Shown here: piece after piece, positions 17,651-27,500 of the stretch | How the letters are laid out: every line of letters starts with the position of its first letter | Numbering within the stretch: position 1 is the stretch's first letter | Origin: Solirubrobacterales bacterium | GTDB taxonomy: Bacteria; Actinomycetota; Thermoleophilia; Solirubrobacterales; 70-9 | Assembly (NCBI GenBank): GCA_025936755.1 | Contig: JAICSS010000011.1 | Location: 1-64,000, forward strand | Direction: 5' to 3' | Length of the DNA stretch: 64,000 nucleotides | Position numbers and translations under genes: made by a program | Notes under the pieces: generated by a model | Databases searched by the model: none | What the model was told of the DNA's origin: nothing | The model's input: the letters and a program-made list of their open reading frames with translations, nothing else

Positions 17651-18337
17651 ATGCGCGCGCTTCCAGGCAAGGCATCGCGAGTGCCCCCGGGCCCCCAACC
17701 CGTGAGCCGCGATGATGCCCCGGCCGACCAGCGTCGCCGTATCATGCGCGCGACGGCGGAGCTTGTCGCCAAGCGCGGCTTCCAGGACACGACGAGCGAG
17801 CTGATCGTGCGCCGTGCCCGGGTCGGATACGCCACCTTCTACAAGCACTTCGCCGACAAAGAGGAGTGCTTGCTGGCGCTCTTCGAGGAGGTCTCCGGTC
17901 GGGTCGAGGCGAGGCTGCGCGAGGTCTATGAGCAAGAGCCGGGGCCCTGGTCGCAGAAAGCTGCGGCCGTCCTCCGGACCCTCTTCGCGCTGATCTCCTC
18001 CGACCCCGCCGTCGCCAAAGCCTGCCTGGTCGAGACGTTGAGCGCCGGCCCGGCTGCGCTCGCCGCCTACGAGGCGGCCCTCAAGCGCTTCGACCCCATG
18101 CTGCGGCTAGGCCGCGGGCTCAACCCGCGTGGGGACCGGCTCCCGGCCACGCTCGAGGCCACGATCGCCGGCGGTGTCCTGTGGGTCGCCTACCAGCGCC
18201 TGATCGTCGGCGAGGCCGACAAGCTCGAGCAGCTCCTGCCGGAGACGGTCGAGTTCGTCCTCATGCCCTATGTCGGCGAGGAGGAGGCGGTGCGCGTCGC
18301 CGCGGCGACTGCCTCCTCGGCCCCCGAGCCGGCCTGA
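17651..18337 (+). CDS. TetR/AcrR-family transcriptional regulator
   Basis: 228 aa. The HTH spans about residues 28-72 (RRRIMRATAELVAKRGFQDT, then VGYATFYKHFADKEECLLAL). The C-terminal domain ends LPETVEFVLMPYVGEEEAVRVA, a tail it shares with the next gene and, loosely, with the two HTH-less proteins further right. It is divergent from the TetR gene at 16909 and followed 41 bp later by a third TetR gene on the same strand. Confidence 0.92.
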   Translation: MRALPGKASRVPPGPQPVSRDDAPADQRRRIMRATAELVAKRGFQDTTSELIVRRARVGYATFYKHFADKEECLLALFEEVSGRVEARLREVYEQEPGPWSQKAAAVLRTLFALISSDPAVAKACLVETLSAGPAALAAYEAALKRFDPMLRLGRGLNPRGDRLPATLEATIAGGVLWVAYQRLIVGEADKLEQLLPETVEFVLMPYVGEEEAVRVAAATASSAPEPA

Positions 18338-18378
18338 GCGAGGCATCCGCCGAAGAGAAGGGCGGATATCCTGCCCCG

Positions 18379-19038
18379 GTGCCAGAAGAGGAGGAGCTCG
18401 GCCCCCTTCCCGCGGGTCGCCACGGCTTCACGCGGGAGCAGGTCGCGGCCCATCAGCGCGAGCGGCTGATCGCCGGTCTGGCCGAGGCGGTTGCCGAGCA
18501 CGGCTACAACGCCGTCACGATCGGCCACATCACCAAGGCCGCGAAGGTGTCTCGCAGGGCCTTCTATGCCCAGTTCCAGAGCAAGGAAGAGTGCTTCCTC
18601 GCCGCCTTCGAGGTCGTCGTCGCCCATATGCGCGAGCTGATCACCGAGGCGGTCGACCCGATTCCCGACTGGCCCCACCGGGTCGTGGCGGGCCTGCGGG
18701 CCCTGCTCGGATTCCTTGCCTCCGACCCGACCCTGGGGCGCCTCTGCCTGGTCGACTCGCTGACCGCGGGCCCGGCGATCGCCGCTCGCTTCGGTGAGGC
18801 GATCGCCGGCTTCAGGCCGCTGCTGGAGCCGGGCCGCGCCGAGCGCCGCAGCCCCCGTCCGCTGCCGGACTCGACCGAGGATTCGCTGATCGGCGCCCTC
18901 GCCACTTTGATCAGCCGCTCGATCGCCTCCGGCGATGCCGAGCGGCTGACGACGCTGCTCCCCGACTTCGTCGAGTTCGTGCTGATGCCGTATCTGGGGC
19001 CCGAGGGGGCCCATCGGCTGGCCCGCGAAGTCCGCTAG
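18379..19038 (+). CDS. TetR/AcrR-family transcriptional regulator
   Basis: 219 aa from GTG 18379; the frame stays open upstream inside the previous gene, but that part does not look like protein. The HTH reads AEHGYNAVTIGHITKAAKVS followed by RRAFYAQFQSKEECFLAAFE. The C-terminal ligand domain ends LPDFVEFVLMPYLGPEGAHR. It is in tandem with the TetR gene at 17651. A palindrome and promoter lie just downstream (19087-19137) and control the secreted-protein operon, which makes this regulator a reasonable candidate to bind there. Confidence 0.9.
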   Translation: MPEEEELGPLPAGRHGFTREQVAAHQRERLIAGLAEAVAEHGYNAVTIGHITKAAKVSRRAFYAQFQSKEECFLAAFEVVVAHMRELITEAVDPIPDWPHRVVAGLRALLGFLASDPTLGRLCLVDSLTAGPAIAARFGEAIAGFRPLLEPGRAERRSPRPLPDSTEDSLIGALATLISRSIASGDAERLTTLLPDFVEFVLMPYLGPEGAHRLAREVR

Positions 19039-19086
19039 ACGCTTCTCGACTTTCAGGAACTTCCCTTTCTAGTTGAGAACGTCTGC

Positions 19087-19115
19087 TTGACAGACCTGTT
19101 TCGCCGTGCTTCCAT
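19087..19115 (+). promoter_or_regulatory. Candidate promoter of the collagen-like/secreted-protein operon
   Basis: TTGACA at 19087-19092, a 17-bp spacer, then TTCCAT at 19110-19115. The same combination of perfect -35 and TTC-type -10 precedes the secreted-protein operons at 32330 and 35219. The expected +1 is near 19122. Confidence 0.5.
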
Positions 19116-19120
19116 TCACT

Positions 19121-19137
19121 TGTCGGAACATCCGACA
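19121..19137. promoter_or_regulatory. Perfect palindrome TGTCGGA-aca-TCCGACA at the predicted +1 (operator)
   Basis: Seven-base arms with a 3-base centre, 17 bp in total, sitting on the predicted transcription start. Size and symmetry fit a TetR-type operator; the three TetR genes immediately upstream are the obvious candidates to bind it. Confidence 0.55.
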
Positions 19138-19461
19138 CTCTTTGGGAACTACATTCACCCACGTTTCAAGCAGTCACAGGGAAACAGGAAGCGAGTTCCG
19201 CCAGGGGTCGCACGGGAGTGCGACAGGCAGCGGGCCTCGAGGGACAGAGGAGAAAGTCATCGCAGCGTTCACGCCACCCGTCTTCGGCCCCCGAAGTGCC
19301 GGCCGAGAAACCTGCGTTCGTCTTCCCTCCCTGGCAGACGGCGCAGCGGGAGCCGGCACCCTGACGGCTCCCTCGAGCAAAGCGCCCGCTCCCCTCTGCG
19401 CCGGCGGAGTTCCCCGCTCCCTCGGCCGGGACCGATCGCCTTCGCTCGGCAGCACCCGTCT

Positions 19462-19498
19462 CCCCGCCGTCCGGAACCCCAATTCCCGGACGGCGGGG
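19462..19498 (+). terminator. 13-bp perfect hairpin in the long leader
   Basis: CCCCGCCGTCCGG and CCGGACGGCGGGG with an 11-base loop. A T-rich patch (CCTTTTCTTC) follows about 15 bases later. It could terminate or attenuate transcription ahead of the gene at 19633. Confidence 0.5.
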
Positions 19499-19632
19499 CC
19501 GGCGGCCACCGACCTTTTCTTCACCCTCCGGCCCTCGCCCGTGGCGAGCGTCGGGACTAGCCGGGGAGTCCCGGCCTCATCAAGCCACCCAACTCGGCCG
19601 GCCCGGGACGCCGGCCACAAGGAGGAGATTTA

Positions 19633-20358
19633 GTGAAATCCAAGCTACGCCACCCCGTCCGCGCCATTCGTGAACCTTTCGGCACCGCCGGTCTGATCGT
19701 CGCGATGATCGCCCTCGTCACCGCCCTTGGCGGCACCGCGCTTGCCGCCAAGGGAGCCCTTACCGGCAAGCAGAAGAAGGAAGTCGAGAAGATCGCCAAG
19801 AAGTTCGCCGGGAAGCCCGGGGCGGCGGGTGCAACTGGTCTCACCGGCGCAACCGGTCCTGCTGGCCCCAGGGGCGCCACCGGCGCCGAAGGCGATCAGG
19901 GCATCCAAGGCGAACAGGGTGAACCCGGCGAACCCGGTGAACCCGGTCAGACCGGGTTCACCGAAACTCTTCCGCAAAACGAAACGGAGACCGGTTCTTG
20001 GAGCTTTGGTATGACGAACTCACTTCCGTTCATTTCGATCAGCTTCAACATCCCGCTTCTGAACGAACTCGATGCCTCGCACGTCCATTACGTCAAGAAC
20101 GCAGAAACGACTACGCCATGCCCCGGAAACGCCAAAGTACCGAGTGCCGAACCGGGCAACTTCTGCATCTACGAAAGAACGATCCAGGGCGGTGGGAATT
20201 TTGAAGGGGCCTTCATCTGGGCACCCGGCAAGTTCCCTGCGGTTGTCGGAGGTGGCGACCTAGAAGGCGCCGGCACCAATGGAGCCGAGATGCTCCTCAG
20301 CCTCAGCGCGCCTTCCTCTGCCTTCGGCTGGGGCTCTTGGGCGGTGACCGCTCCCTAG
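19633..20358 (+). CDS. Secreted/membrane-anchored collagen-like protein
   Basis: 241 aa from GTG 19633, with AAGGAGGAG 6 bases upstream. Residues about 20-39 are hydrophobic (LIVAMIALVTALGGTALA), a signal or anchor, followed by ALTGKQKKEVEKIAKKF. Gly-X-Y triplets run from about residue 62 to 107, including GEPGEPGEPGQTG. The last 130 residues form a unique domain with two or three Cys. Collagen-like triplets make trimeric stalks in bacterial surface proteins. It is first in the secreted-protein region. A 27-bp palindrome lies in the DNA where the triplets end. Confidence 0.85.
   Translation: MKSKLRHPVRAIREPFGTAGLIVAMIALVTALGGTALAAKGALTGKQKKEVEKIAKKFAGKPGAAGATGLTGATGPAGPRGATGAEGDQGIQGEQGEPGEPGEPGQTGFTETLPQNETETGSWSFGMTNSLPFISISFNIPLLNELDASHVHYVKNAETTTPCPGNAKVPSAEPGNFCIYERTIQGGGNFEGAFIWAPGKFPAVVGGGDLEGAGTNGAEMLLSLSAPSSAFGWGSWAVTAP
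19936..19962. repeat. 27-bp perfect palindrome inside the collagen-like gene
   Basis: GGTGAACCCGGTC and GACCGGGTTCACC around a single A. It lies at the junction between the last Gly-Pro triplets and the unique C-terminal domain, encoded by repetitive GAACCCGG units. It could form an mRNA hairpin or mark a past recombination joint. Confidence 0.6.
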
Positions 20359-20492
20359 CGAAAAGTCGAACAGTCGAGTCAGGGTGACCCGGACGGCTTA
20401 CTCGTCGGCCGGGTCCTCCGGCTCGGACCGAACATCAACGCAGATCATCTCTGACCGACGCCCAAATGAGCAACACACTCGAGGAAGGCACT

Positions 20493-23400
20493 ATGGTGGA
20501 CCACAGCGACCATCGAGCTAGGAAGCCGTTTAGCACGACTGGCATCTTTGCCAACGCCCGCTCTATTCTCCGATTCCCGGGATTCGGCGCGCACTCGGCT
20601 CGTCTCGGCACCTTCCTGACCGGAGTAGCTCTTGCTCTGGCGGCTTTGGTCCCGAGCCCCGCAAATGCTGCTTTCACTCGTCCATTCCTGCGCCAGCTCA
20701 CCGGCACCGCACCGGGCAGCCCATTCAACTTCCGGCCAGTAGACGGGGGAGGCATCGCCGTTGACTCCGAAGACAATCTATGGGTCGCCAATCCCGAAGT
20801 CGCAGCCCCCCCCTTCTTCCTCGATCGTTTCGACTCGTCCGGCAACTTTCTCAGCGCGCTGCCGATCGAAGGGGCCGAACCCGCCAAGACCCCCCCTCTA
20901 AGCCTCGCGATTGACAATGTGACCGGCGCCTTCTACACGGCAGGCGACTTCAACATCAACTATGTCAGCAAAGAGAATTTTGGCGGCGGCTACCTCGAAG
21001 CTTTCGACAAATCAGGTGCATTTAACAAGCAGTGGCACATGTTCGGCGGCCGTGGCTCTACCGCTGTGGATAACTCAGCTGAACCCTCGGCTGGAACCGT
21101 CTATGTGTCACACAGTGCGCGTGACAACCCCCCCGAATTCCACGGTGACGGCCTTCCGTCAGGCGTCGAGAAGTTCAACGCCTTGGGTGAACCGATCAAC
21201 TTCAGCGGTTCCGCTCCTTATATCTCCGGCAACGAGATCACCGGCGATCCCCACGCGACCTTCGAATCTGGTGTCGCGTCGCCCGGAAGCGTGACGGTAG
21301 ATAGCCACGGGAACATCTATGTGACGAACGCCGGTGCCCGCGAAGGAGTCCCAGGTGAAGAACCTACGGCCTCGGCTGTGGACGAGTACAAACCCAGCGG
21401 TGTCTTCGTCCGCGCCTTCACCTTCAAACAAACGCCCGGGCTTGGAGGAAGCCACGAAAGCGGCGGGGCGGGCGGCAATATCGGAGAAGGAGCAGGACTT
21501 GCAGTGGACCCGGTCAGCGGCCATGTATTGGTTGCCGTGAACCGCTTCGAAGCCGTCCGTAAAGCGGCAATCGACGAATTCAGCTCGACGGGTGAATACC
21601 TGAATCAGATCACCGAGATCTCGCCCGGGCACCCTCTTCATCACATTACGCAGATGGCCGTGGACGCCCAAGGGGACCTCTACTTCGTCGAAGACGACGA
21701 ACATGTCGTCGACGCTTTCGGTCCCGGTCACTTCCTTCCAAGCCTCAAGATCGGTGAAGCCACCCAGCGCCAGCCGGCCAGTGCTTTGCTCAATGGCTCG
21801 GTCGATCCGGAAGGGTTCTCCCTCACCGATTGCCATTTTGAGTACGTCTCAGAAGCCGCTTACCAGGTGACCGGCTTTTCCGACCTCAGCTCTGGCGGTG
21901 AATCGGCATGCTCCCCTTCCGCCGAGTCGATGCCGGTGGACTCGGAATTCCACCCGATCAGCAGCGAGCTCGCGGGCTTGGTGTCTGGCACCACCTACCG
22001 CTATCGCCTTCTCGCCACCACCTCTGGCGCGCTTGGCGGCTTGACGGTCACCAATGCACTCGCCTTCACGGCTCCTCATGCACCGACGGTGCAGGCGACC
22101 TTCATTGACAACCTCTCCTCCACGTTCGCCGATCTTCACGCCACGGTCGACCCACTCGGCGCCGACACCACCTACCAATTCCAGTACGTTGACGCCGCCC
22201 ACTACGAACCGGCGGCCGAAGATCCATATGCGGCTGGCTGGGTAGCGCCCCCAAGCGCCGTCGACATCGGCTCCGGTGGCCCGACCGGGGGCGCCTCCGA
22301 AGCCGTGCTCCAGCAAATCGGCGGCCTCCAGCCCGGCACCGCCTATCACCTCCGCATCCTCGCCAGCAACGAATACGGCATCACCGCCGGCCCAGACGAG
22401 ACCTTCACTACGCTGCCCCAGGTCTCCCCAGGTCTGCCCGATCAGCGTGCGTACGAGCTCCTCACCCCGCCGAACAAGGGAGGGGCCGGGGACATGTTCG
22501 CGGAACCCGTCGTGAATCTGGAATTTCCCAACGTCCATAACGTGGGCTATCCCTCGGAAACGGGCGACGGCTTCTTGTTTGAAACCCGTGCCGCTTTCGG
22601 CACTTTTCCCGCTTCGGCAGAAAACGCCTATGTCTTCACCCGGGATCCCCAGCAGCACCGCTGGACCGATACTTCACTGGCCTCGCCTTCACTCGGCGTC
22701 CAGAGCCTCTCTGCTCCAGTTTTCGATCCCGCCGACCTCTCCTTGGTCGGCATCGCCGATGGGTCTGGCTCGACGGCGAGCACCACTGGCGCCCAGGAGC
22801 TCAGCCTCCTCGGCCCCCCTGGCGGCCCCTACGCGACTCTTCACTCTGACGCTCCCGCCAAAGCCGGCGAAAGCGATCGGGAAGAAACCGCCATCGTCGG
22901 CGGCTCACGCGACCTCAGCGACGTCGTCGTCCAGAGCAAGGACCACACCCTCACTTCCGCAGCCGAAGGCCTGGATGAAGGCAGCACTGCGCTTTACGAA
23001 TGGTTCGCCGGCAAATTCAAGCTGATCAACCTCAACAGCAAAGGTGCGCTGCTCAATCGTTGCGGCGCCGTACTCGGTCTTGGCACCCACGAAGGCCTCG
23101 GGAATCTCAAGGGTGGCACGCATAGTGCGGTTTCGGCCGACGGCTCTCAGGTGTTCTTCACCTCACCCGATCCCAATATGTCGCCGACCCTGGGCGGCCC
23201 AGGTGGCCCCGGTTGCTGGAACGGCGCCACCGGCAGCTCTCCGCAGGTCTACCTGCGCTCCGGCAAAGTGACGATCGAGGTCTCGGCTCCCGAATCGGGC
23301 GTAACCGATTCCAGCGGCACCCACATCTCCCGCTTCGTCGGCGCCTCCGAAGACGGCTCCCGCGCCTTCTTTGTCACCGAAACCGAGTTGACGGCAAGCG

Positions 23401-24527
23401 ACGAAGGCATTCACGACCCAGAGCTCTACGAATGGAGATCGCAGGGCACCCTCGGGGCAGCCGGCGCCTGCGCCACGAGTGAGGGCTGTCTCGCCCGCAT
23501 CTCCACTGACGAATCGGGCAATGACGAATCAGGCGTCTATGCGGTGCCCGCCGTGTCCAATGACGGCTCCGCTATCTACTTCGCGGCTTTCGGCCGCCTC
23601 ACGTTTGCTGCCCCTCCGTCTCTCGGTGGAAATGAGATCAATCTGTATCGCTACGCCACTAGCACCGGTGCCCTCGTTTACGTTGCCACGGTTGACACTA
23701 GAGATTTTCAGAACGGTGTTGGTGGGGCAAATCACAACCTTGCACCCTCCGTCGGCCCAGATCCCGTCATGAGCTACTACATGACTCCCAATGGTCGCTT
23801 CCTATTGTTCGGCAGCATTCGTAGTCTGACTGGTTACGACAACTCCGGCCCGTGCTATGTCCCAAACGACCCAGGTGGCGAATTCGGTCATCGCTGCAGC
23901 GAGCTCTATCGCTATGACTCCACCACGACCAGTCTCGCCTGCCTCTCGTGTAATCCCAGCGGGGCGCCACCCGTCTCCCACGCCCTGTTCGCTCGCTCCG
24001 CCCTTTCGTCCGCCCCGGCAGGGCCTGTCAGAGCGATGTCCAACGATGGCTCCTCCGCATTCTTCGACTCTGCTGACGCTCTCGTTCCTCAAGACACCAA
24101 TGGCACCCTTGACGTCTACGAGTGGCACGACGGCCGTATCTCCCTGATCAGTACCGGTCACGGCTCCGCGCCATCCTTCTTCCTCGGCGCCAGTGCCGAT
24201 GGCTCCAATGTTTTCCTAGGCACGCACTCTCGTCTCGTTCCCGAGGACACCGATACCGCGGGCGACCTCTACGACGCCCGAATCGGCGGCGGCTTCCCGG
24301 TGGGCTCCGGATTGGGACCCTGCGAAGGCGACGCCTGCTCGAATCCCTCCACCGCGCCCCCCGAACCGACCCTCAGCTCTTCTGTCCCCAGTGGCTCCGG
24401 CAACAAACTCCCAGGGCCCCCCGTCAAGCCCAAGAAATGCAGGAAGGGCTTTGTCCGCAAACGCGGCAAGTGCGTGCGCAAGCATCACAAGCGAGCCGCC
24501 CACAACAACCGGGGGGGTCGCCGATGA
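20493..24527 (+). CDS. Very large secreted protein with NHL/TolB-type beta-propellers and fibronectin-like repeats
   Basis: 1344 aa from ATG 20493, preceded by GAGGAAGG; an upstream ATG at 20466 lacks this. A signal peptide ends near ALVPSPANA. Residues about 60-430 show NHL-like blades (GIAVDSEDNLWVANP, VDSHGNIYVTNAG, MAVDAQGDLYFVED). Then come two fibronectin/Ig-like modules (GTTYRYRLLATT, GTAYHLRILASNEYG), and from about residue 640 a second propeller with TolB-like blades (VSADGSQVFFTS, SEDGSRAFFVTE, SNDGSAIYFAA). The C-terminus is Lys/Arg/Cys-rich (KKCRKGFVRKRGKC). It is homologous in plan to the gene at 35219. It overlaps the next gene by ATGA. Confidence 0.85.
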   Translation: MVDHSDHRARKPFSTTGIFANARSILRFPGFGAHSARLGTFLTGVALALAALVPSPANAAFTRPFLRQLTGTAPGSPFNFRPVDGGGIAVDSEDNLWVANPEVAAPPFFLDRFDSSGNFLSALPIEGAEPAKTPPLSLAIDNVTGAFYTAGDFNINYVSKENFGGGYLEAFDKSGAFNKQWHMFGGRGSTAVDNSAEPSAGTVYVSHSARDNPPEFHGDGLPSGVEKFNALGEPINFSGSAPYISGNEITGDPHATFESGVASPGSVTVDSHGNIYVTNAGAREGVPGEEPTASAVDEYKPSGVFVRAFTFKQTPGLGGSHESGGAGGNIGEGAGLAVDPVSGHVLVAVNRFEAVRKAAIDEFSSTGEYLNQITEISPGHPLHHITQMAVDAQGDLYFVEDDEHVVDAFGPGHFLPSLKIGEATQRQPASALLNGSVDPEGFSLTDCHFEYVSEAAYQVTGFSDLSSGGESACSPSAESMPVDSEFHPISSELAGLVSGTTYRYRLLATTSGALGGLTVTNALAFTAPHAPTVQATFIDNLSSTFADLHATVDPLGADTTYQFQYVDAAHYEPAAEDPYAAGWVAPPSAVDIGSGGPTGGASEAVLQQIGGLQPGTAYHLRILASNEYGITAGPDETFTTLPQVSPGLPDQRAYELLTPPNKGGAGDMFAEPVVNLEFPNVHNVGYPSETGDGFLFETRAAFGTFPASAENAYVFTRDPQQHRWTDTSLASPSLGVQSLSAPVFDPADLSLVGIADGSGSTASTTGAQELSLLGPPGGPYATLHSDAPAKAGESDREETAIVGGSRDLSDVVVQSKDHTLTSAAEGLDEGSTALYEWFAGKFKLINLNSKGALLNRCGAVLGLGTHEGLGNLKGGTHSAVSADGSQVFFTSPDPNMSPTLGGPGGPGCWNGATGSSPQVYLRSGKVTIEVSAPESGVTDSSGTHISRFVGASEDGSRAFFVTETELTASDEGIHDPELYEWRSQGTLGAAGACATSEGCLARISTDESGNDESGVYAVPAVSNDGSAIYFAAFGRLTFAAPPSLGGNEINLYRYATSTGALVYVATVDTRDFQNGVGGANHNLAPSVGPDPVMSYYMTPNGRFLLFGSIRSLTGYDNSGPCYVPNDPGGEFGHRCSELYRYDSTTTSLACLSCNPSGAPPVSHALFARSALSSAPAGPVRAMSNDGSSAFFDSADALVPQDTNGTLDVYEWHDGRISLISTGHGSAPSFFLGASADGSNVFLGTHSRLVPEDTDTAGDLYDARIGGGFPVGSGLGPCEGDACSNPSTAPPEPTLSSSVPSGSGNKLPGPPVKPKKCRKGFVRKRGKCVRKHHKRAAHNNRGGRR

Positions 24528-27500
24528 AGCGCCTGAAGCTTGCTGCCGTCCTTATCGCAGGCACCGCGCTGTCTGCATTTGCCGCCGCGCCCGCGCTAGC
24601 GCTGACCTCGAGCCCGCAGTGGACGGTGACTTCGGTCTCCCGTCCGACCAACTTCGCACCCGGCGACAAAAGTGGATCCGACTCTTACAGTGTTCTCGTC
24701 ACCAACACCGGCGACGCCACCGCCGAAGGTTCCCCGATCGTCATCGTCGATGAACTCCCGGCCGGCCTCTCGCTGGACTCGCTCGGGGCTTCCGGCGAAA
24801 ACAGCTCCCACACCTTCACTCCCCCGGACGCCAAAACCGCCGCCTTCGATTGCACCTTTGCCGCCTGTACTTACAGCGGTAAGGTCGTGCCCGGCCAGAC
24901 TCTCGAACTCGCCTTCCCGGTCGACGTCGCCGAAAGCCCGCCGCCCAGCTGCGAAGTCCCGGCCGGCGCAGTCAGCTGCGTCACCAACGTCGTCAGGGTT
25001 TCCGGCGGCGGCGCCCCCGCCGTCGCCTCGGTGTCCACTCCGACCACGATCTCCTCGACCCCGGCCGGCTTCGGCATCCCGCCGGGCGGTGCCGACACTT
25101 CTCTCTCCTCGACCCAGGCCGGCGCCCACCCCGACCTCACCACCTCGATCGCCTTCGACACCGTCAACGCAAAAGGGGCGCTGGCCGCCGCCCCCAAGGA
25201 CACGATCGACGACCTGCCGCCCGGCTACGCCGGCGACCTCATCGACACGGCGAGCTGCTCCGCGGCTCTCTTCGCCCTAGAAGAGTGCCCGATCGGCTCT
25301 CAGATCGGTGTCGCCACCATCATCATCCAGGGGGTCCTGAACGGCACCTTCACCGAGCCGGTTTACAACATCGACCCCAACACCGGCGAAGTCGGCAAGC
25401 TCGGCTTCTCGGTGATCCGCAGCTTCCTGATCGAGGGCGGGATCTCGGTGCGACCGGGCGACTACGGTCTCCGCGCCACCTTCACCAACACCAACGAGCT
25501 GTCGACCGAGATCGACAACGTCTCCCTCACGATCTGGGGCGTGCCCGCAGACCCGATCCACAACCCGCTGCGAGCCTCGGAAGTCTTCGGCTCGACGATC
25601 AAATGGGGTGGCACCTCGAACGCCCCCCGTGCCCCCTTCTTCACCAATCCGACGTCGTGCAGCTCCGAACCCCTCCAGGCGGCCTTCACGGTCAACTCCT
25701 GGGAAGAACCGCAGCGCCGTGTCACCGCGCAGATGCCCTTCGGCCCGACGGTCGGCTGTGACCGCCTGACGATCGAACCCGAAGTGGAAGTCGTGCCGAC
25801 CTCGACCTCGGCTTATTCGCCCACGGGGCTGAACGTCCACATGAAGATCCCCCAGACCTACGACAACCCGGATGGTCTCGCCACCTCGCATCTGCGCGAC
25901 GTCAAGGTGACGCTGCCTGAAGGGATGAGCCTCAATCCCTCCGCCGGTTCGGGGCTGGGCTCCTGCACCGAGGCCCAGTTCGCCTATGAAGGCTCCACCG
26001 CCGAACCGGCCCCGGGGCTCGGTTGCCCCAACGAGTCCAAGATCGGCACGGTTCACGTCAGGAGCCCCTCCCTTTCCGAAGAAGCGACCGGTTCTCTCTT
26101 CGTTGCCAAGCCCTTCGAAAACAGGTTCGGCTTGCTGCTAGCGCTCTACCTCATCGCCCGCATCCCCAATCGCGGCGTCGTCGTCGCCGCGGCGGGAGAA
26201 GTGCACTCCGACCCGGTCAGCGGCCGGCTGACCACGACCTTCGCCGAAAACCCCAAGCTGCCCTTCTCGGACTTCACCCTCAGCTTCCGCCAGGGCGCGA
26301 CCTCGCCGCTCGTGACCCCGCCGGTCTGCGGCTCTTTCACCACGGAAGCAGACCTTACCCCCTGGTCGGTCCCCGACCAACATCACTTCCCGCCGATCTC
26401 GCCGTTCCTGATCAGCAGCGGGGTCCGCGGCGGCCCGTGCCCTGGCGCCGCTCTGGCGCCCTTCCAGCCGCTCCTGCACGCCGGTTCCTACTCGAATCAG
26501 GCAGGTGCCTACAGCCCGTTCTACATCCGCCTCTCCCGCGAAGACGGCGAACAGGAGATCACCCACTTCTCGATCAAGCTGCCGCCCGGGCTCCTCGGCA
26601 AGCTGGCCGGGGTCCCGCTCTGCTCCGATGCAGCAATCGCGGGCGCGAAAGGCAGGACCGGCCCCCACGGCGGCCAGGAAGAGGAAGAACACCCGAGTTG
26701 TCCGGCGGCCTCCGAGGTCGGCCGCACCGAAGTCGAAGCCGGCGTCGGCACCGTGCTCGCCTCGGCTCCCGGCAAGGTCTACCTCGCCGGGGCTTATCAC
26801 GGCTCGCCGATCTCGGTCGCGGCGATCACCGCGGCGCGGGTCGGACCCTTCGACCTCGGCACCGTGGTGGTGCGTGAGGCCCTGAAGATCGATCCGGAAA
26901 CGGGAGAAGTCTCGGTCGACGCCACCGGCTCGGACCCTCTGCCCCACATCATCCAGGGCATTCCGACCCACCTCCGCAACATCCGCATCTATATGGACAA
27001 GCCCGAATTCGTCCTCAACCCGACCAGCTGCGACCGAACCTCAACTGCCTCGACCGTGCTCGGCTCGGGCAAGGACTTCGTCTCCGAAGCCGACGACAAC
27101 CCGATCACGGTATCGAGCTTCTTCCAGGCCGCCAACTGCGCTGCCCTGGGTTTCAAGCCGAAGCTCCGCTTCTCCTTGAAGGGTGGGACCAGGCGCAGCC
27201 AGGTGCCGGCCTTCAAGGCGGTGCTCACGGCGCGCAAGGGCGATGCCAACATCGCCCACGCCGAAGTGATCCTGCCGACCTCCGAGCAGCTCGAACAGTC
27301 CAACGTCGGGCTTCCCTGCACGCGGGTGCAGTTCGCAGAAGGCGGCGGCAACGGCGAAGGGTGCCCGCAGAGCTCGATCCTCGGCCGCGCCCGGGCCGTG
27401 ACCCCGATCCTCTCCGAACCGCTGGAAGGCCCGGTGATCTTCCGCTCCAACGGCGGCGAACGCAAGGTCCCCGACATCGTCGCCGCCCTGCACGGCCAGG

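Larger units (their letters stand above)
19039..19632 (+). other. 594-bp region without a convincing gene: promoter, operator and long leader
   Basis: Contains the promoter and palindrome above, then about 500 bases up to the collagen-like gene. Short open frames exist but their products are Arg/Ser/Pro-rich with no domain and no usable ribosome-binding site. A strong hairpin lies at 19462-19498. The leader is long enough to hold a regulatory RNA or a separate small RNA. Confidence 0.6.

Noticed and set aside
19106-19633. 175-codon plus-strand frame in the leader of the collagen-like gene
   Set aside because: No signal peptide, domain or ribosome-binding site; Ser/Pro/Arg composition typical of non-coding high-G+C DNA.
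19900-19960. Short repeated GAACCCGG units considered as a CRISPR or satellite array
   Set aside because: They encode in-frame Gly-X-Y triplets of the collagen-like protein; no spacers or cas genes.
24122-24523. Longer N-terminus for the 24524 protein
   Set aside because: It would precede the clear signal peptide and duplicate the coding end of the 20493 gene in another frame.
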